From: Geobacteraceae bacterium
GTDB taxonomy: Bacteria > Desulfobacterota > Desulfuromonadia > Geobacterales > Pseudopelobacteraceae
Length of the DNA: 64,000 nt
Direction: 5' to 3'
NCBI GenBank assembly: GCA_016720395.1
Contig: JADKKR010000002.1
Span: 248,001-312,000 of the forward strand
The position numbers and the translations under genes are program-made. Below are positions 25,349-36,434 of the stretch, piece after piece. Positions within the stretch are counted from its first letter, which is position 1, and each line of letters starts with the position of its first letter. The notes under the pieces are model-generated. The model had not been told where the DNA came from. It saw only the letters and a program-made list of their open reading frames with translations, and did no database searches.

Positions 25349-27346
25349 ATGACACCCAACCCGCTCATCTTTACCCCGCTGCTGCTCGCATCTCTGGCCG
25401 TATTCGCCTGGGGGTGCTGGAGACGGCTCAGCCTGATCTCCCTGGGAAAACCCGAAGACCGTTTCGACAGGCTCGGCACCCGTTTCGGCGAAATGCTTCT
25501 GTACGCCTTCGGCCAGAAGCGGGTCCTGGCCAAGCCGTTCGGCATCAACCACTTCATCATCTTCTGGTCGTTCCTGATCCTCATTGTGGCAAACACCGAG
25601 TTCATCCTGAACGGGATCTTCCCCCGGACCGTCAAGCTTATCAAGCTCCCCTTTGAACTGTATGTACCCCTGGCGTTCATGATAGACATCGCCTCGCTCC
25701 TGGCTCTGGCAGCAGTGATGGTGGCGGTCGTGAGACGGATTGCGGCACCTCCCTACCCCGAGGCCCGCACCCCGGAGGCATTTTTTATCCTGGGACTGAT
25801 CGCAACGCTGATGCTGGCCTCCTTCGGGCTTAATGCCTCGGAGCTGGCAGGATACATGTTCAGATCCAACTCCGATCCGGCTTCATTCCTTGCCACGGCG
25901 CAAAAGATGATGCCGGTGTCGGCGCAGTTAGCCGGGCTGCTCCCGCAGGCGCACCTGGGGGCCATTCATGCCGTCGCCTGGTGGGCCCACGCCCTGGCCC
26001 TGCTGGCCTTCATCTGTTATCTGCCGCACAGCAAGCATATGCACATCCTGACCGCCATCCCCAACTGCTTCTTTCGCCGTCTCGGGAAACCCAACACCAT
26101 ACCGCGCGAGGAGTTCCGTATCGGGAATACCTTTGGCGTGTCGGAGGTAGACCGCTATACCTGGAAGGATCTGCTGGATTCCTTTTCCTGTACCGAGTGC
26201 GGTCGCTGCCAGAAGGTCTGCCCGGCCAGCATCACCGGAAAGCCGCTCAATCCTCGCGCTGTCGTCCATGACATCAAGGTCAACCTGCTGGAAAACGGCC
26301 GCCTTCTGAAAAAAGGCCTGCCGCCTGAAACTCCGCTGATCGGCGATCAGGGTGAGGGGAGCGTGTCCGAGGAGGCGATCTGGGGCTGCACAACCTGCGG
26401 GGCCTGCATGGAGGCCTGTCCGGTCTTTATCGAGCAGATGCCCAAGATTATCGAGCTGCGTCGGCACCTGGTGGAGACCGAAGCCCGCTTCCCCGAAGAA
26501 CTGTTGAACCTGTTCGAGAATATGGAGAGCCGCAGCAACCCCTGGGGTATTGCCCCGTCGGAGCGCACCAAGTGGTGCAGCCAGCTGGAGGTCAGGCCCT
26601 TTGACAGGGACACGACCGAATACCTGTTCTATGTCGGCTGTGCCGGCTCCTTCGATTCCCGCAGCAAGCATGTCAGTGTGGCTCTGGCTCAACTGCTCGA
26701 CAGAGCCGGGATCTCGTGGGGCATACTCGGCAAGGACGAGAAATGCTGCGGCGACAGTGTGCGCCGGTTGGGCAATGAGTATGTCTTCGACAGGATGGCC
26801 CGCGAGAACGTTGAGGTTTTCAGGGAGCGGGGGGTGAAAAAAATCATCACCCAGTGTCCACACTGCTTCTCGACCCTTAAAAACGACTATCGCCAATACG
26901 GACTGGAACTTGACGTGATCCACCACAGTGAACTGCTGCGGGATCTGGTGAAAGACGGCCGGCTTGTGCTGGACAAGGCCACCGGGGAGCTGGGGACAAC
27001 CGTGTTTCACGATTCCTGTTACCTGGGTCGGCACAATGACATCTATGAAGCTCCGCGCCAGATGATCGAAATGGCCACCGGAGCAGCCCCGGCGGAGATG
27101 GGGCGTAACCGCGGCAACGGTTTCTGCTGCGGGGCGGGCGGCGGCAGGATGTGGATGGAGGAGCATACCGGTGAGCGCATCAACCTGACCCGCGTCAAAG
27201 AGGCGCTTGAAGAAAAGCCTGATACGATCTGTGTTGCCTGCCCGTACTGCCTGACAATGTTCGAGGACGGGCTCAAGGATGTGAATGCCGAAGGGGTCAG
27301 AGTCCGGGATGTGGCCGAAGTCATGGCTGAGGCAGTCTTGCACTAG
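25349..27346 (+). CDS. Membrane Fe-S oxidoreductase, HdrD-like (Etf:menaquinone oxidoreductase type)
   Basis: 665 residues. Residues 1-230 have five membrane helices of a NarI-like heme b domain (WSFLILIVANTEFIL, WWAHALALLAFICYLP). Two 4Fe-4S motifs follow (CTECGRCQKVCP, CTTCGACMEACP), then two CCG domains with Cys-rich signatures (DEKCCGDS...CPHCFSTLKN; DSCYLGRHN...FCCGAGGGRMW...CPYCLTMFEDG), as in HdrD and the membrane EMO proteins that link EtfAB to menaquinone. It lies in the etf operon after a repeat. Electron flow direction here is inferred, not shown. Confidence 0.9.
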   Translation: MTPNPLIFTPLLLASLAVFAWGCWRRLSLISLGKPEDRFDRLGTRFGEMLLYAFGQKRVLAKPFGINHFIIFWSFLILIVANTEFILNGIFPRTVKLIKLPFELYVPLAFMIDIASLLALAAVMVAVVRRIAAPPYPEARTPEAFFILGLIATLMLASFGLNASELAGYMFRSNSDPASFLATAQKMMPVSAQLAGLLPQAHLGAIHAVAWWAHALALLAFICYLPHSKHMHILTAIPNCFFRRLGKPNTIPREEFRIGNTFGVSEVDRYTWKDLLDSFSCTECGRCQKVCPASITGKPLNPRAVVHDIKVNLLENGRLLKKGLPPETPLIGDQGEGSVSEEAIWGCTTCGACMEACPVFIEQMPKIIELRRHLVETEARFPEELLNLFENMESRSNPWGIAPSERTKWCSQLEVRPFDRDTTEYLFYVGCAGSFDSRSKHVSVALAQLLDRAGISWGILGKDEKCCGDSVRRLGNEYVFDRMARENVEVFRERGVKKIITQCPHCFSTLKNDYRQYGLELDVIHHSELLRDLVKDGRLVLDKATGELGTTVFHDSCYLGRHNDIYEAPRQMIEMATGAAPAEMGRNRGNGFCCGAGGGRMWMEEHTGERINLTRVKEALEEKPDTICVACPYCLTMFEDGLKDVNAEGVRVRDVAEVMAEAVLH

Positions 27347-27375
27347 AGCCTGTACAACACACTGAAATAATTATA

Positions 27376-27405
27376 AAGGCCCCGGGATACGAATCGGGGC
27401 CTTTT
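27376..27405 (+). terminator. Intrinsic terminator of the etf operon
   Basis: AAGGCCCCG and CGGGGCCTT form a 9-bp stem with a 10-base loop, followed by TTTT. It lies 29 bases past the HdrD-like stop and just before the sigma54 site of the next gene. Confidence 0.88.
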
Positions 27406-27413
27406 GTTGTATC

Positions 27414-27429
27414 TGGCATATTCGATGCA
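27414..27429 (+). promoter_or_regulatory. Sigma54 promoter of the ANTAR regulator gene
   Basis: TGGCATATTCGATGCA matches TGGCAC-N5-TTGCA at all but two positions, with correct spacing. The start codon is 41 bases downstream. Confidence 0.7.
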
Positions 27430-27469
27430 AACCCGACTGTATCCGATTGCAACCGAAAGGAACCTTCCT

Positions 27470-28032
27470 ATGAAAAACATACTGATCTGCGATGACGAAC
27501 CGGTAATCAGGATGAACCTGAAAGCCATGCTCTCCGAGCTTGGATTTGACGACGTGCTGGAGTGCGGAGATGGCAAACGTGCCGTGGAAATGGCCCTGGC
27601 CAGCTATCCCGACCTGGTGATCCTGGATGTCTCCATGCCGGAGATGGACGGCATCACTGCGGCCTGCGAGATCAATAAAAAGCTTAAGATTCCTATGGTA
27701 CTGCTGACAAATGCCTATGACGCCACGACTGTCAAACGTGCATCCGAGAGCGGAATTGCCGCTTTTTTAACCAAACCGCTCCGCAAGCAGGACCTGCTAC
27801 CGGCAATCGAGATCGCCCTGCACCATGTCGAGCAGGTAGAAGAACTGAAAGAGAAGATCGAAGACCTGCGGGAGACCATCGAGAACCGCAAGATCATCGA
27901 GAAGGCCAAGGGATGCTGATGGAAAAGAACGGTATCCCTGAAGCCGATGCCTACCGCGCCATGCAGAAGATGGCTATGGACAAGCGGAAGAACCTGCGCC
28001 AGGTTGCGGACGGTATTTTGAAAGGCTTGTAG
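27470..28032 (+). pseudogene. ANTAR-domain response regulator (GnfR-like antiterminator), frameshifted
   Basis: The receiver domain reads from the ATG at 27470: acidic pair D8/D9, phosphoacceptor D53 (LVILDVSMPEMDG), T80, K102. A coiled linker and the first ANTAR helix follow (EDLRETIENRKIIEKAKG). Frame 1 then stops at 27917-27919, giving 149 residues. The missing ANTAR half continues one frame back from 27913 (MLMEKNGIPEADAYRAMQKM, then KRKNLRQVADGIL) to the stop at 28032. One extra G in the GGG run at 27910-27912 would restore a normal protein of about 190 residues. ANTAR proteins bind leader hairpins and prevent termination. The break may be a mutation, a sequencing error or recoding. Confidence 0.85.
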
Positions 28033-28108
28033 AGGCAGGGGGGTGATCGGCTGCTGCCAAAGTCTGAAAAGACTGTCCGCTACCTTACGGAATCATGCCG
28101 GTTCGTGC

Positions 28109-31133
<3,025 letters not shown>

Positions 31134-31339
31134 GGAGAGCCTCGATGGATGTGATGTGCATATAACTGTAGCAGATAAGGGAGATTTTGCAACAGTGGAG
31201 GGAAAGACGGTTTGACGGGTAATGGCTGCAAACATACATTGCAAGAAAAACAGGCAGGTTTTCCTTGAACTGCGGCAGAAATTCTTATACAACCTCTGTA
31301 TACTTGCAGAAAATACAGAAGATATCATCAGAGGCTGAT

Positions 31340-31735
31340 GTGAACTGCACCGACCTCCGCATTCTGATCGCAGAAGACGAAATCACACATTCGATTGCAT
31401 TCAGTCGCAGGCTTGAGAAAGTATACCCGGATGCCCGAATAGAGGTCGTTACCAGCATCCGGGATTATCAAAACAGCATAGCCGCCGCCATGCCGACGAT
31501 TGCGCTGCTGGACCTGAATCTTGCAGATGGCTGTTCATTGGATATGCTGAAGGATTCTGCAGCGCCTCCCCCCTTTCCGGTGGTCATGCTGAGCAGTTCC
31601 GCGAGCAGGCAGGTGGCCGCTGATGCCATTCAGGCCGGTGCGGTGGATTTCATCATCAAATCACCCGAGATTTTTTTATCCATAGCGGACATCGTTGAAA
31701 AAACAGTACGCGAATGGGAACAGCGTCCGGGGTAA
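31340..31735 (+). CDS. Stand-alone response-regulator receiver protein
   Basis: About 131 residues from the GTG at 31340 (AGAGG upstream); an ATG at 31265 would add 25 residues with unlikely sequence. The receiver fold is clear: ILIAEDE at the N-terminus (acidic pair), TIALLDLNLADGCSLDML with the phosphoacceptor Asp, VVMLSSSAS with the conserved Ser/Thr, and VDFIIKSPEIF with the Lys. There is no output domain. It diverges from the frameshifted histidine kinase gene and may be its partner or a phosphate sink. Confidence 0.85.
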   Translation: MNCTDLRILIAEDEITHSIAFSRRLEKVYPDARIEVVTSIRDYQNSIAAAMPTIALLDLNLADGCSLDMLKDSAAPPPFPVVMLSSSASRQVAADAIQAGAVDFIIKSPEIFLSIADIVEKTVREWEQRPG

Positions 31736-31819
31736 AGCCGGTCACAGTAACCGCCTCAGTATGTTCCCTTCTTGTGCCGGGACGGGCGGTTCCGGTTTGT
31801 TCCGTCCATCCTCCATCTT

Positions 31820-32728
31820 TTACCTGTAGTTACCTCCCAGCGGGCACGCATCCAGCAGCCTGTCAGTCAGCTTCTCTATCTCAGCCATGACCTTCGGGTC
31901 CATTTTCTTCTGCCAGCGCCGGGGGATACCCTCCATGCCGTAGTAGGCCCCGGCCAGCATGCCGCAGATCGCACCGGTGGTATCGGCGTCGCCCCCCTGG
32001 TTGACCGTGCCCACCAGGCATTCCTCAAAATTCTTCCCCCGCAAGAACCAGTGAAAGACGGTCTGCAGCGTGTCGACCACATAGCCGGTGGCCAGCCCCC
32101 GGTAGGGATCGAAGGCAAAGGTCGGAAAGCGCGCCACCAGGCCGTCGATCTGCCTGCGCAGGCGGCTCTTTTCCGCGCCGCAGATCGCCAGATGCAGCAG
32201 CTGCCCCAGGCAGATGCAGGCGGCGTCCGAAACCGGGTTGTTGTGGGTGATGTGGGCCTGCTCGATGGCATATTTTTGAAGCAGCTGCTCGTCAGGCAGG
32301 GAAAATATGGCTGCCGGGAGGATGCGCATGGCCGCTCCGTTGCCGGCATCCCACTCGTTGGGCGGCATCTCCAGGGTGCCGTGCAGCATGTAGGAGCGGA
32401 TCCCCTTGCGGCAGGTGTCGCCGCAATCCACCGGCCGGGACTTGAGCCAGGCAGCAAAATTATCTGCAATTGCCCCGGTTGACCAGCCCTGGTTTCTGAC
32501 GATTGCCCGGGCGATGCAGAGCGCCATTTCGGTGTCGTCGGTTACCTGCCCCGGCTTCAGACGCAGCCAGCCCCCGCCTATGATTTCCCGGAATGTGCCG
32601 TATTGTGCGGCAATCTCCATCGTTGTCATGAACTCGACAGTGGCGCCCAGGGCGTCTCCGATGGCCATGCCGATGAAGGCTGCGCGGGCGCGGTCACGGA
32701 TTTCATCGAGGTTGTACTGGTTGAACAT
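31820..32728 (-). CDS. draG: ADP-ribosyl-[dinitrogenase reductase] hydrolase-type ADP-ribosylglycohydrolase
   Basis: 302 residues from the ATG at 32728 (GAGGTC upstream). It has the DraG/ADP-ribosylglycohydrolase fold: AAFIGMAIGDALGATVEFMT, the metal-binding TDDTEMALCIA, ITHNNPVSDAA and VNQGGDADTTGAICGMLAG. DraG removes ADP-ribose from an arginine of NifH and so reactivates nitrogenase. The nif setting supports this substrate, and NifH in this window has the target arginine (Arg99). No draT transferase gene is visible here. Confidence 0.9.
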   Translation of the reverse strand: MFNQYNLDEIRDRARAAFIGMAIGDALGATVEFMTTMEIAAQYGTFREIIGGGWLRLKPGQVTDDTEMALCIARAIVRNQGWSTGAIADNFAAWLKSRPVDCGDTCRKGIRSYMLHGTLEMPPNEWDAGNGAAMRILPAAIFSLPDEQLLQKYAIEQAHITHNNPVSDAACICLGQLLHLAICGAEKSRLRRQIDGLVARFPTFAFDPYRGLATGYVVDTLQTVFHWFLRGKNFEECLVGTVNQGGDADTTGAICGMLAGAYYGMEGIPRRWQKKMDPKVMAEIEKLTDRLLDACPLGGNYR

Positions 32729-32748
32729 ATCGGACCTCAATCATGAAA

Positions 32749-32930
32749 TAACACAGAGCAACTGAGCAACAGAGCAAGTCGGCATGCAAGGAGTAAACCG
32801 ACAAAGAAGGTGCTGAAAAAATATGCAGAACTGATGGCTACAGAAGCCAAAAATGGTAATATCTGCGTATCGAATCTGAAGATTCCCGTAGTCAAAATTC
32901 TCTCCGTTGCTCTGTTGCTCTGTGTTTCAA
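32749..32930. repeat. CACAGAG-type inverted-repeat element, copy D (variant)
   Basis: Left arm AACACAGAGCAACTGAGCAA from 32750; right arm TTGCTCTGTTGCTCTGTG from 32907. The unit here is CAGAGCAA rather than CAGAGGCA. It fills the space between draG and the nifB promoter. Confidence 0.75.
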
Positions 32931-32956
32931 GGTGGTTTACTCTTCCTGATTCAATC

Positions 32957-32972
32957 TGGCACGTAATATGCC
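32957..32972 (+). promoter_or_regulatory. Sigma54 promoter of nifB
   Basis: TGGCACGTAATATGCC matches TGGCAC-N5-TTGCW except for two bases of the -12 element; GG and GC are correctly spaced. A leader hairpin follows 25 bases downstream and nifB starts 96 bases downstream. Confidence 0.8.
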
Positions 32973-32996
32973 TATAGTCTTAATGAAGGCAACGAC

Positions 32997-33026
32997 GCCC
33001 GCGGGATTATCCCTGCGGGCTTTTTT
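32997..33026 (+). terminator. Leader terminator hairpin upstream of nifB
   Basis: GCCCGC-GGG pairs with CCC-t-GCGGGC (one bulged T), loop ATTAT, then TTTTTT. It lies between the sigma54 promoter and nifB, so most transcripts would end here unless antitermination occurs. Confidence 0.85.
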
Positions 33027-33067
33027 CGTTAACACACGTATCCTGTGTAACAGGTCCAGGGAGGTAG

Positions 33068-33943
33068 ATGAACATGGCAACTGCATGCGAGATGAAGAAC
33101 AGGATCCAGGGTCACCCCTGCTTTGGCGGCAATCACAAGAAGAACGGCCGCATGCACCTGGCGGTGGCGCCTAAATGCAACATCAAGTGCGGCTACTGTA
33201 CCCGCAAGCACGATTGCGCCAATGAATCCCGCCCCGGTGTAACCAGCCGACTGATGACTCCACAGGAGGCCATCGAAAAGGTGCGTGAAGTGATGGCAAG
33301 CCCGATAGCGGGCCCGATCGTCAAGGTGGTCGGAATCGCCGGGCCGGGAGATCCGCTGGCCAATGAGCAGACCTTCGAGACCTTTGGGATGGTCAAGCAG
33401 GAATTCCCGCATCTGATGCTTTGCATGAGCACCAACGGCCTGCTGCTCCCGGAATCCATCGACCGCCTGTATGAGCTGGGCCTGCACAGTCTGACGGTTA
33501 CCATCAATGCCGTCGATCCCGAAGTGGGCGCGCAGATCTATCGGCACATCATCTATCACGGCAGGCACTATACCGGGGTGGAGGGTGCGAAGATCCTGAT
33601 AGAAAACCAGTTCGAAGGGCTGAAGCGTGCCGGAGAGCTGGGGCTGACCATCAAGGTCAACTCGGTGCTTATCCCGGGGGTAAATGAAGACCAGCTGCCG
33701 CTGATCGCCAAACGGGTCAAGGAACTGGGAGCCTTCGTCATGAACATCATGCCGATTATCCCGCAGGCCGATTTCGCCCATATCGAACCGCCCGGCGAGG
33801 AACAGATGGCCAGGGTCCGCAAGGCCAATGAGGGCATTATCGGCCAGTTCGCCCACTGCAAACAGTGCCGCGCCGACGCAATCGGGCTGATCGGCCAGGA
33901 TCTCAACATGACGATCGCTGAGGCCGCCTGTCCCGCACCATGA
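33068..33943 (+). CDS. nifB: Nitrogenase cofactor biosynthesis radical SAM protein NifB (short form)
   Basis: 291 residues from the ATG at 33068 (GGGAGG upstream). The NifB signature is complete: HPCFGGN at 17-22, then GRMHLAVAPKCNIKCGYCTR with the radical SAM Cys37, Cys41, Cys44, and DCANESRPGVTS after it. HCKQCRADAIGL near 265 gives further cluster ligands. It inserts carbide and sulfur to make NifB-co, the precursor of FeMo-co. The C-terminal NifX-like domain of many proteobacterial NifB proteins is absent. Its stop overlaps the GNAT gene by 4 bases. Confidence 0.96.
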   Translation: MNMATACEMKNRIQGHPCFGGNHKKNGRMHLAVAPKCNIKCGYCTRKHDCANESRPGVTSRLMTPQEAIEKVREVMASPIAGPIVKVVGIAGPGDPLANEQTFETFGMVKQEFPHLMLCMSTNGLLLPESIDRLYELGLHSLTVTINAVDPEVGAQIYRHIIYHGRHYTGVEGAKILIENQFEGLKRAGELGLTIKVNSVLIPGVNEDQLPLIAKRVKELGAFVMNIMPIIPQADFAHIEPPGEEQMARVRKANEGIIGQFAHCKQCRADAIGLIGQDLNMTIAEAACPAP

Positions 33944-34764
33944 TTATCGAACCGTTCCGGTCGCATGACAGTGCCGCCTTTCTGAAGCTGGCTGCTGCGG
34001 AACAGTGGGTGGCGGAACAGTGGGAACTTGACTTTCTGCAGGCCGCTTTTCCTGAGGGATGTTTTTGTATCCGTGACAGCGATGGCCTGGGAATCGCCTT
34101 CGTGACATCGCTGCCGCATGAAACGAGCGGCTGGATCGGTAACCTCATCGTTGCAGAAGGTGTTCGCGGCAGGGGTTTTGGTGAGGCGCTGTTCAGGAAA
34201 GCACAGGAAGCATTGCACGCCGCCGGTGTGCGGACATTCTGGCTGACGGCCTCGGCAATGGGCAGGTCTCTGTATGAACGATACGGATTCAGGTCCATCG
34301 ATACCATTGTCCGCTGGGTCGGGAATGGTCGCCAGCGGCATCCGTCTTTCGGTGCGAAGCAGGAGTGCATCAGCGCACCCCAGTCTATTCTCGGGATCGA
34401 CAGCCGCTGCTGGGGTGACCGACGCGGGACGCTGCTGTCAATGACGATGGATCGCGGATGGGTATGTTGCGAAGAGTCCGGCTTCATCGTTGTCCAACTG
34501 TGCGGCGAGGCCGTGCAGGTTGGTCCGTTTTCCGCTCTGGACAGTGATACAGCGGAAGTTCTTTTTGAAGCAGCCCGCCGAAGAATCCCGTTTCAGGCTA
34601 CCATCTTTCTTGACGCCCCGCTTTCCAACCGTTCAGCGGTGCGTCTTTTTAAGCGGAAGGGGATGCGGATTGCAGGGGAAAATACCTTGATGTATGCCGG
34701 GGCCACGCCGGATTACCGGCCTGAGATACTCTACGGGCTTGCCAGCATGGGAAGCTGCGGCTAG
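33940..34764 (+). CDS. GNAT-family N-acetyltransferase, two-domain
   Basis: 274 residues. The first half is a GNAT domain with the acetyl-CoA loop VRGRGFGEALFRKAQEAL (about 72-90) and YERYGFRSID. The second half (about 140-270) looks like a second, degenerate GNAT-like domain, as in two-domain acetyltransferases with a C-terminal Acetyltransf_18-like part. The start ATG overlaps the nifB stop (ATGA), so it is co-translated with NifB. The substrate is unknown; the tight link to nifB suggests a role tied to nitrogen fixation, but this is inference. Confidence 0.85.
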   Translation: MIIEPFRSHDSAAFLKLAAAEQWVAEQWELDFLQAAFPEGCFCIRDSDGLGIAFVTSLPHETSGWIGNLIVAEGVRGRGFGEALFRKAQEALHAAGVRTFWLTASAMGRSLYERYGFRSIDTIVRWVGNGRQRHPSFGAKQECISAPQSILGIDSRCWGDRRGTLLSMTMDRGWVCCEESGFIVVQLCGEAVQVGPFSALDSDTAEVLFEAARRRIPFQATIFLDAPLSNRSAVRLFKRKGMRIAGENTLMYAGATPDYRPEILYGLASMGSCG

Positions 34765-34808
34765 AGTCGCTGAGGAATTGACGATAGACTGTCCCTGTAT
34801 GGAAATGA

Positions 34809-36113
34809 TCATAGAAATGTTGCGCGAGACTCCCGGTAGGGTTCCCAGAACCGGCAGGTGTTGCGGCCGGCTTTCTTTGCTGCATACATAGCCCGGTCTG
34901 ATGCAATCTCCAGCTCCTTCATCTCCGAGCCGTTGTCAGGGAACATGCTGACACCGATACTTGTCGTCATCTTTATCAGGGTGTCACCAAGCAGAAACGG
35001 CTGTTCAAAAAGCTGCAGCAGACGACCTGCAAGCTCAGACAGCTGTTCATTCCCCCCGCAGTCGGTGATGATGACGCAAAACTCGTCGCCTCCCTTTCGG
35101 CTGATGGTGTCAAGGTCGCGTTTGCAGCAGGCCCTGATCCTGTCGGCGGCTTCGCACAAAACCCTGTCTCCGGCCTCGTGGCCGAAACTGTCATTTATTT
35201 CCTTGAAATTATCCAGATCCAGGGTCAGCAGGCCAAACTGCATGCCGTAACGCCGGGACTTGGCGATGGTCTGCTCCAGGCGGTCTTCAAACAGCCGCCG
35301 GTTGGCAAGTCCCGTCAGCGGGTCCAGGAAAGCCATCTCGCGAATGGTCTGCTCTGCCTTCATCCGTTCACTTATGTCACGGATAATCTCCACTGTCCCG
35401 GTAACCGTCCCGCGTGAATCCCGTATCAAAGAAGCAGTACTCTCGATATGCAGCGTTGTGCCGTTGACCTGATAGTCCCTGCTGGATGTGTGGGCCTGGC
35501 CGTCTTCCAGGGCCATGATAGTCGGGCAGTGCGGGCAGGGGTCATTAAAACCGAAGGTGCCGTAGCAGGTAGAGCCGGTCCTGTCTCCGAACATCTCCGT
35601 CATGACCCTGTTCTGGTAGCGGATCCGGTAGTCCAGGTCCTTAATGGTAATTCCTTCGCCCATGCACTCGACGACTGCCCGGAATTTGCCCTGTTCTTCC
35701 TCGAGCCGTTTTTTGCAGGCAATGCTCTCGCCACATCGCTTTACCGCCCAGATCAGTTTCTCGAGCTTGATCGGCTTGAGGAGATATTCGTTGAAGCCAA
35801 GTTCGATTGCCGAGAGAAGGCAATCCGTCTCGTGGTTTGCCGAGGTGGCTATGATCAGTATGTCCTGATTCAACTGTTTGATCCTGCGAGCCAGTTCCAG
35901 TCCGCTCATTCCCGGCAGATTAATGTCGGTGACAATGATCGGAAAGGGCCGTTGCTCGAATGTAGCGAGTGCCTGGCTGCCATTGACTGCAATCACGACC
36001 CGGGCTCCATGCCGGGAAAGTGTATGCGAAATCAGGAATGCCAGGTCAGTGTCGTCTTCTACAAGGAGGACCTCGAGGCCTGTCAGGTTCATGTCAGAAG
36101 TGGCTGTCGTCAT
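34809..36113 (-). CDS. Response regulator with PAS and GGDEF domains (diguanylate cyclase)
   Basis: 434 residues. Receiver domain 12-128 with acidic pair D20/D21-type residues and phosphoacceptor D63 (VTDINLPGMSG). A PAS domain spans about 140-250 and carries a Cys cluster (CYGTFGFNDPCPHCP). The GGDEF domain has the intact active site RKGGDEF (341-345) and an RxxD product-inhibition site 5 residues earlier (332-335). It should make c-di-GMP when phosphorylated. It has its own sigma70-like promoter and a long, structured leader. Confidence 0.93.
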   Translation of the reverse strand: MTTATSDMNLTGLEVLLVEDDTDLAFLISHTLSRHGARVVIAVNGSQALATFEQRPFPIIVTDINLPGMSGLELARRIKQLNQDILIIATSANHETDCLLSAIELGFNEYLLKPIKLEKLIWAVKRCGESIACKKRLEEEQGKFRAVVECMGEGITIKDLDYRIRYQNRVMTEMFGDRTGSTCYGTFGFNDPCPHCPTIMALEDGQAHTSSRDYQVNGTTLHIESTASLIRDSRGTVTGTVEIIRDISERMKAEQTIREMAFLDPLTGLANRRLFEDRLEQTIAKSRRYGMQFGLLTLDLDNFKEINDSFGHEAGDRVLCEAADRIRACCKRDLDTISRKGGDEFCVIITDCGGNEQLSELAGRLLQLFEQPFLLGDTLIKMTTSIGVSMFPDNGSEMKELEIASDRAMYAAKKAGRNTCRFWEPYRESRATFL

Positions 36114-36157
36114 GGCTGTCTTCTTTCACCTGTATGATCATTCCGGCCCAGCTACTC

Positions 36158-36222
36158 CGTTCGTGGCCGGCACGAGGCTAAAGGGTTTCCGTCAGCGCAA
36201 ACCCTGCGTGCCGGCTGTGGTT
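36158..36222 (-). promoter_or_regulatory. Structured leader hairpin upstream of the diguanylate cyclase gene
   Basis: GCCGGCACG and CGTGCCGGC form a 9-bp outer stem; AGGGTTT and AAACCCT form an inner 7-bp stem. On the minus strand it lies in the predicted 5' leader (promoter near 36278-36305, start codon 36113). No T run follows. It could be a riboswitch-like or protein-binding element, but it does not match a class I c-di-GMP riboswitch. Confidence 0.4.
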
Positions 36223-36277
36223 CCCGGAGGTGTCGACGGCAGTTACCATAAAAACACATTAATTAATGTTCACTAGT

Positions 36278-36305
36278 AATATACACCCAAAAAAGAATTT
36301 TGCAA
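36278..36305 (-). promoter_or_regulatory. Sigma70-type promoter for the diguanylate cyclase gene
   Basis: Minus strand TTGCAA, 16-base spacer, TATATT. It would give a leader of about 155 bases. Confidence 0.55.
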
Positions 36306-36331
36306 CCGTGAGCGAAACGGTGCGACAGGTA

Positions 36332-36347
36332 TGGCACAGCCGATGCA
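36332..36347 (+). promoter_or_regulatory. Sigma54 promoter of nifV
   Basis: TGGCACAGCCGATGCA has only one mismatch to TGGCAC-N5-TTGCA. nifV starts 88 bases downstream. Confidence 0.82.
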
Positions 36348-36386
36348 TCACTGACCGGCAGGGAATCTGGTAACACGGCAACGGCG

Positions 36387-36416
36387 CCGCGTACCCGCTG
36401 GGTGCGCGGTGTTTTT
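36387..36416 (+). terminator. Leader terminator hairpin upstream of nifV
   Basis: CCGCGTACCC pairs with GGGTGCGCGG (10 bp with one G-T), loop GCT, then G and TTTTT. It lies between the sigma54 promoter and the nifV start codon. Confidence 0.82.
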
Positions 36417-36434
36417 GTATTCCGGAGGGCTGTC

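Noticed and set aside
25928..27343. Long minus-strand frame across the HdrD-like gene
   Set aside because: Antisense to a multi-cluster Fe-S protein; the product has no recognisable domain.
36158..36222. Class I c-di-GMP (GEMM) riboswitch before the cyclase gene
   Set aside because: The conserved GCAAACC and GCAAAGCC blocks and the tetraloop receptor are not present; kept only as an unclassified structured leader.
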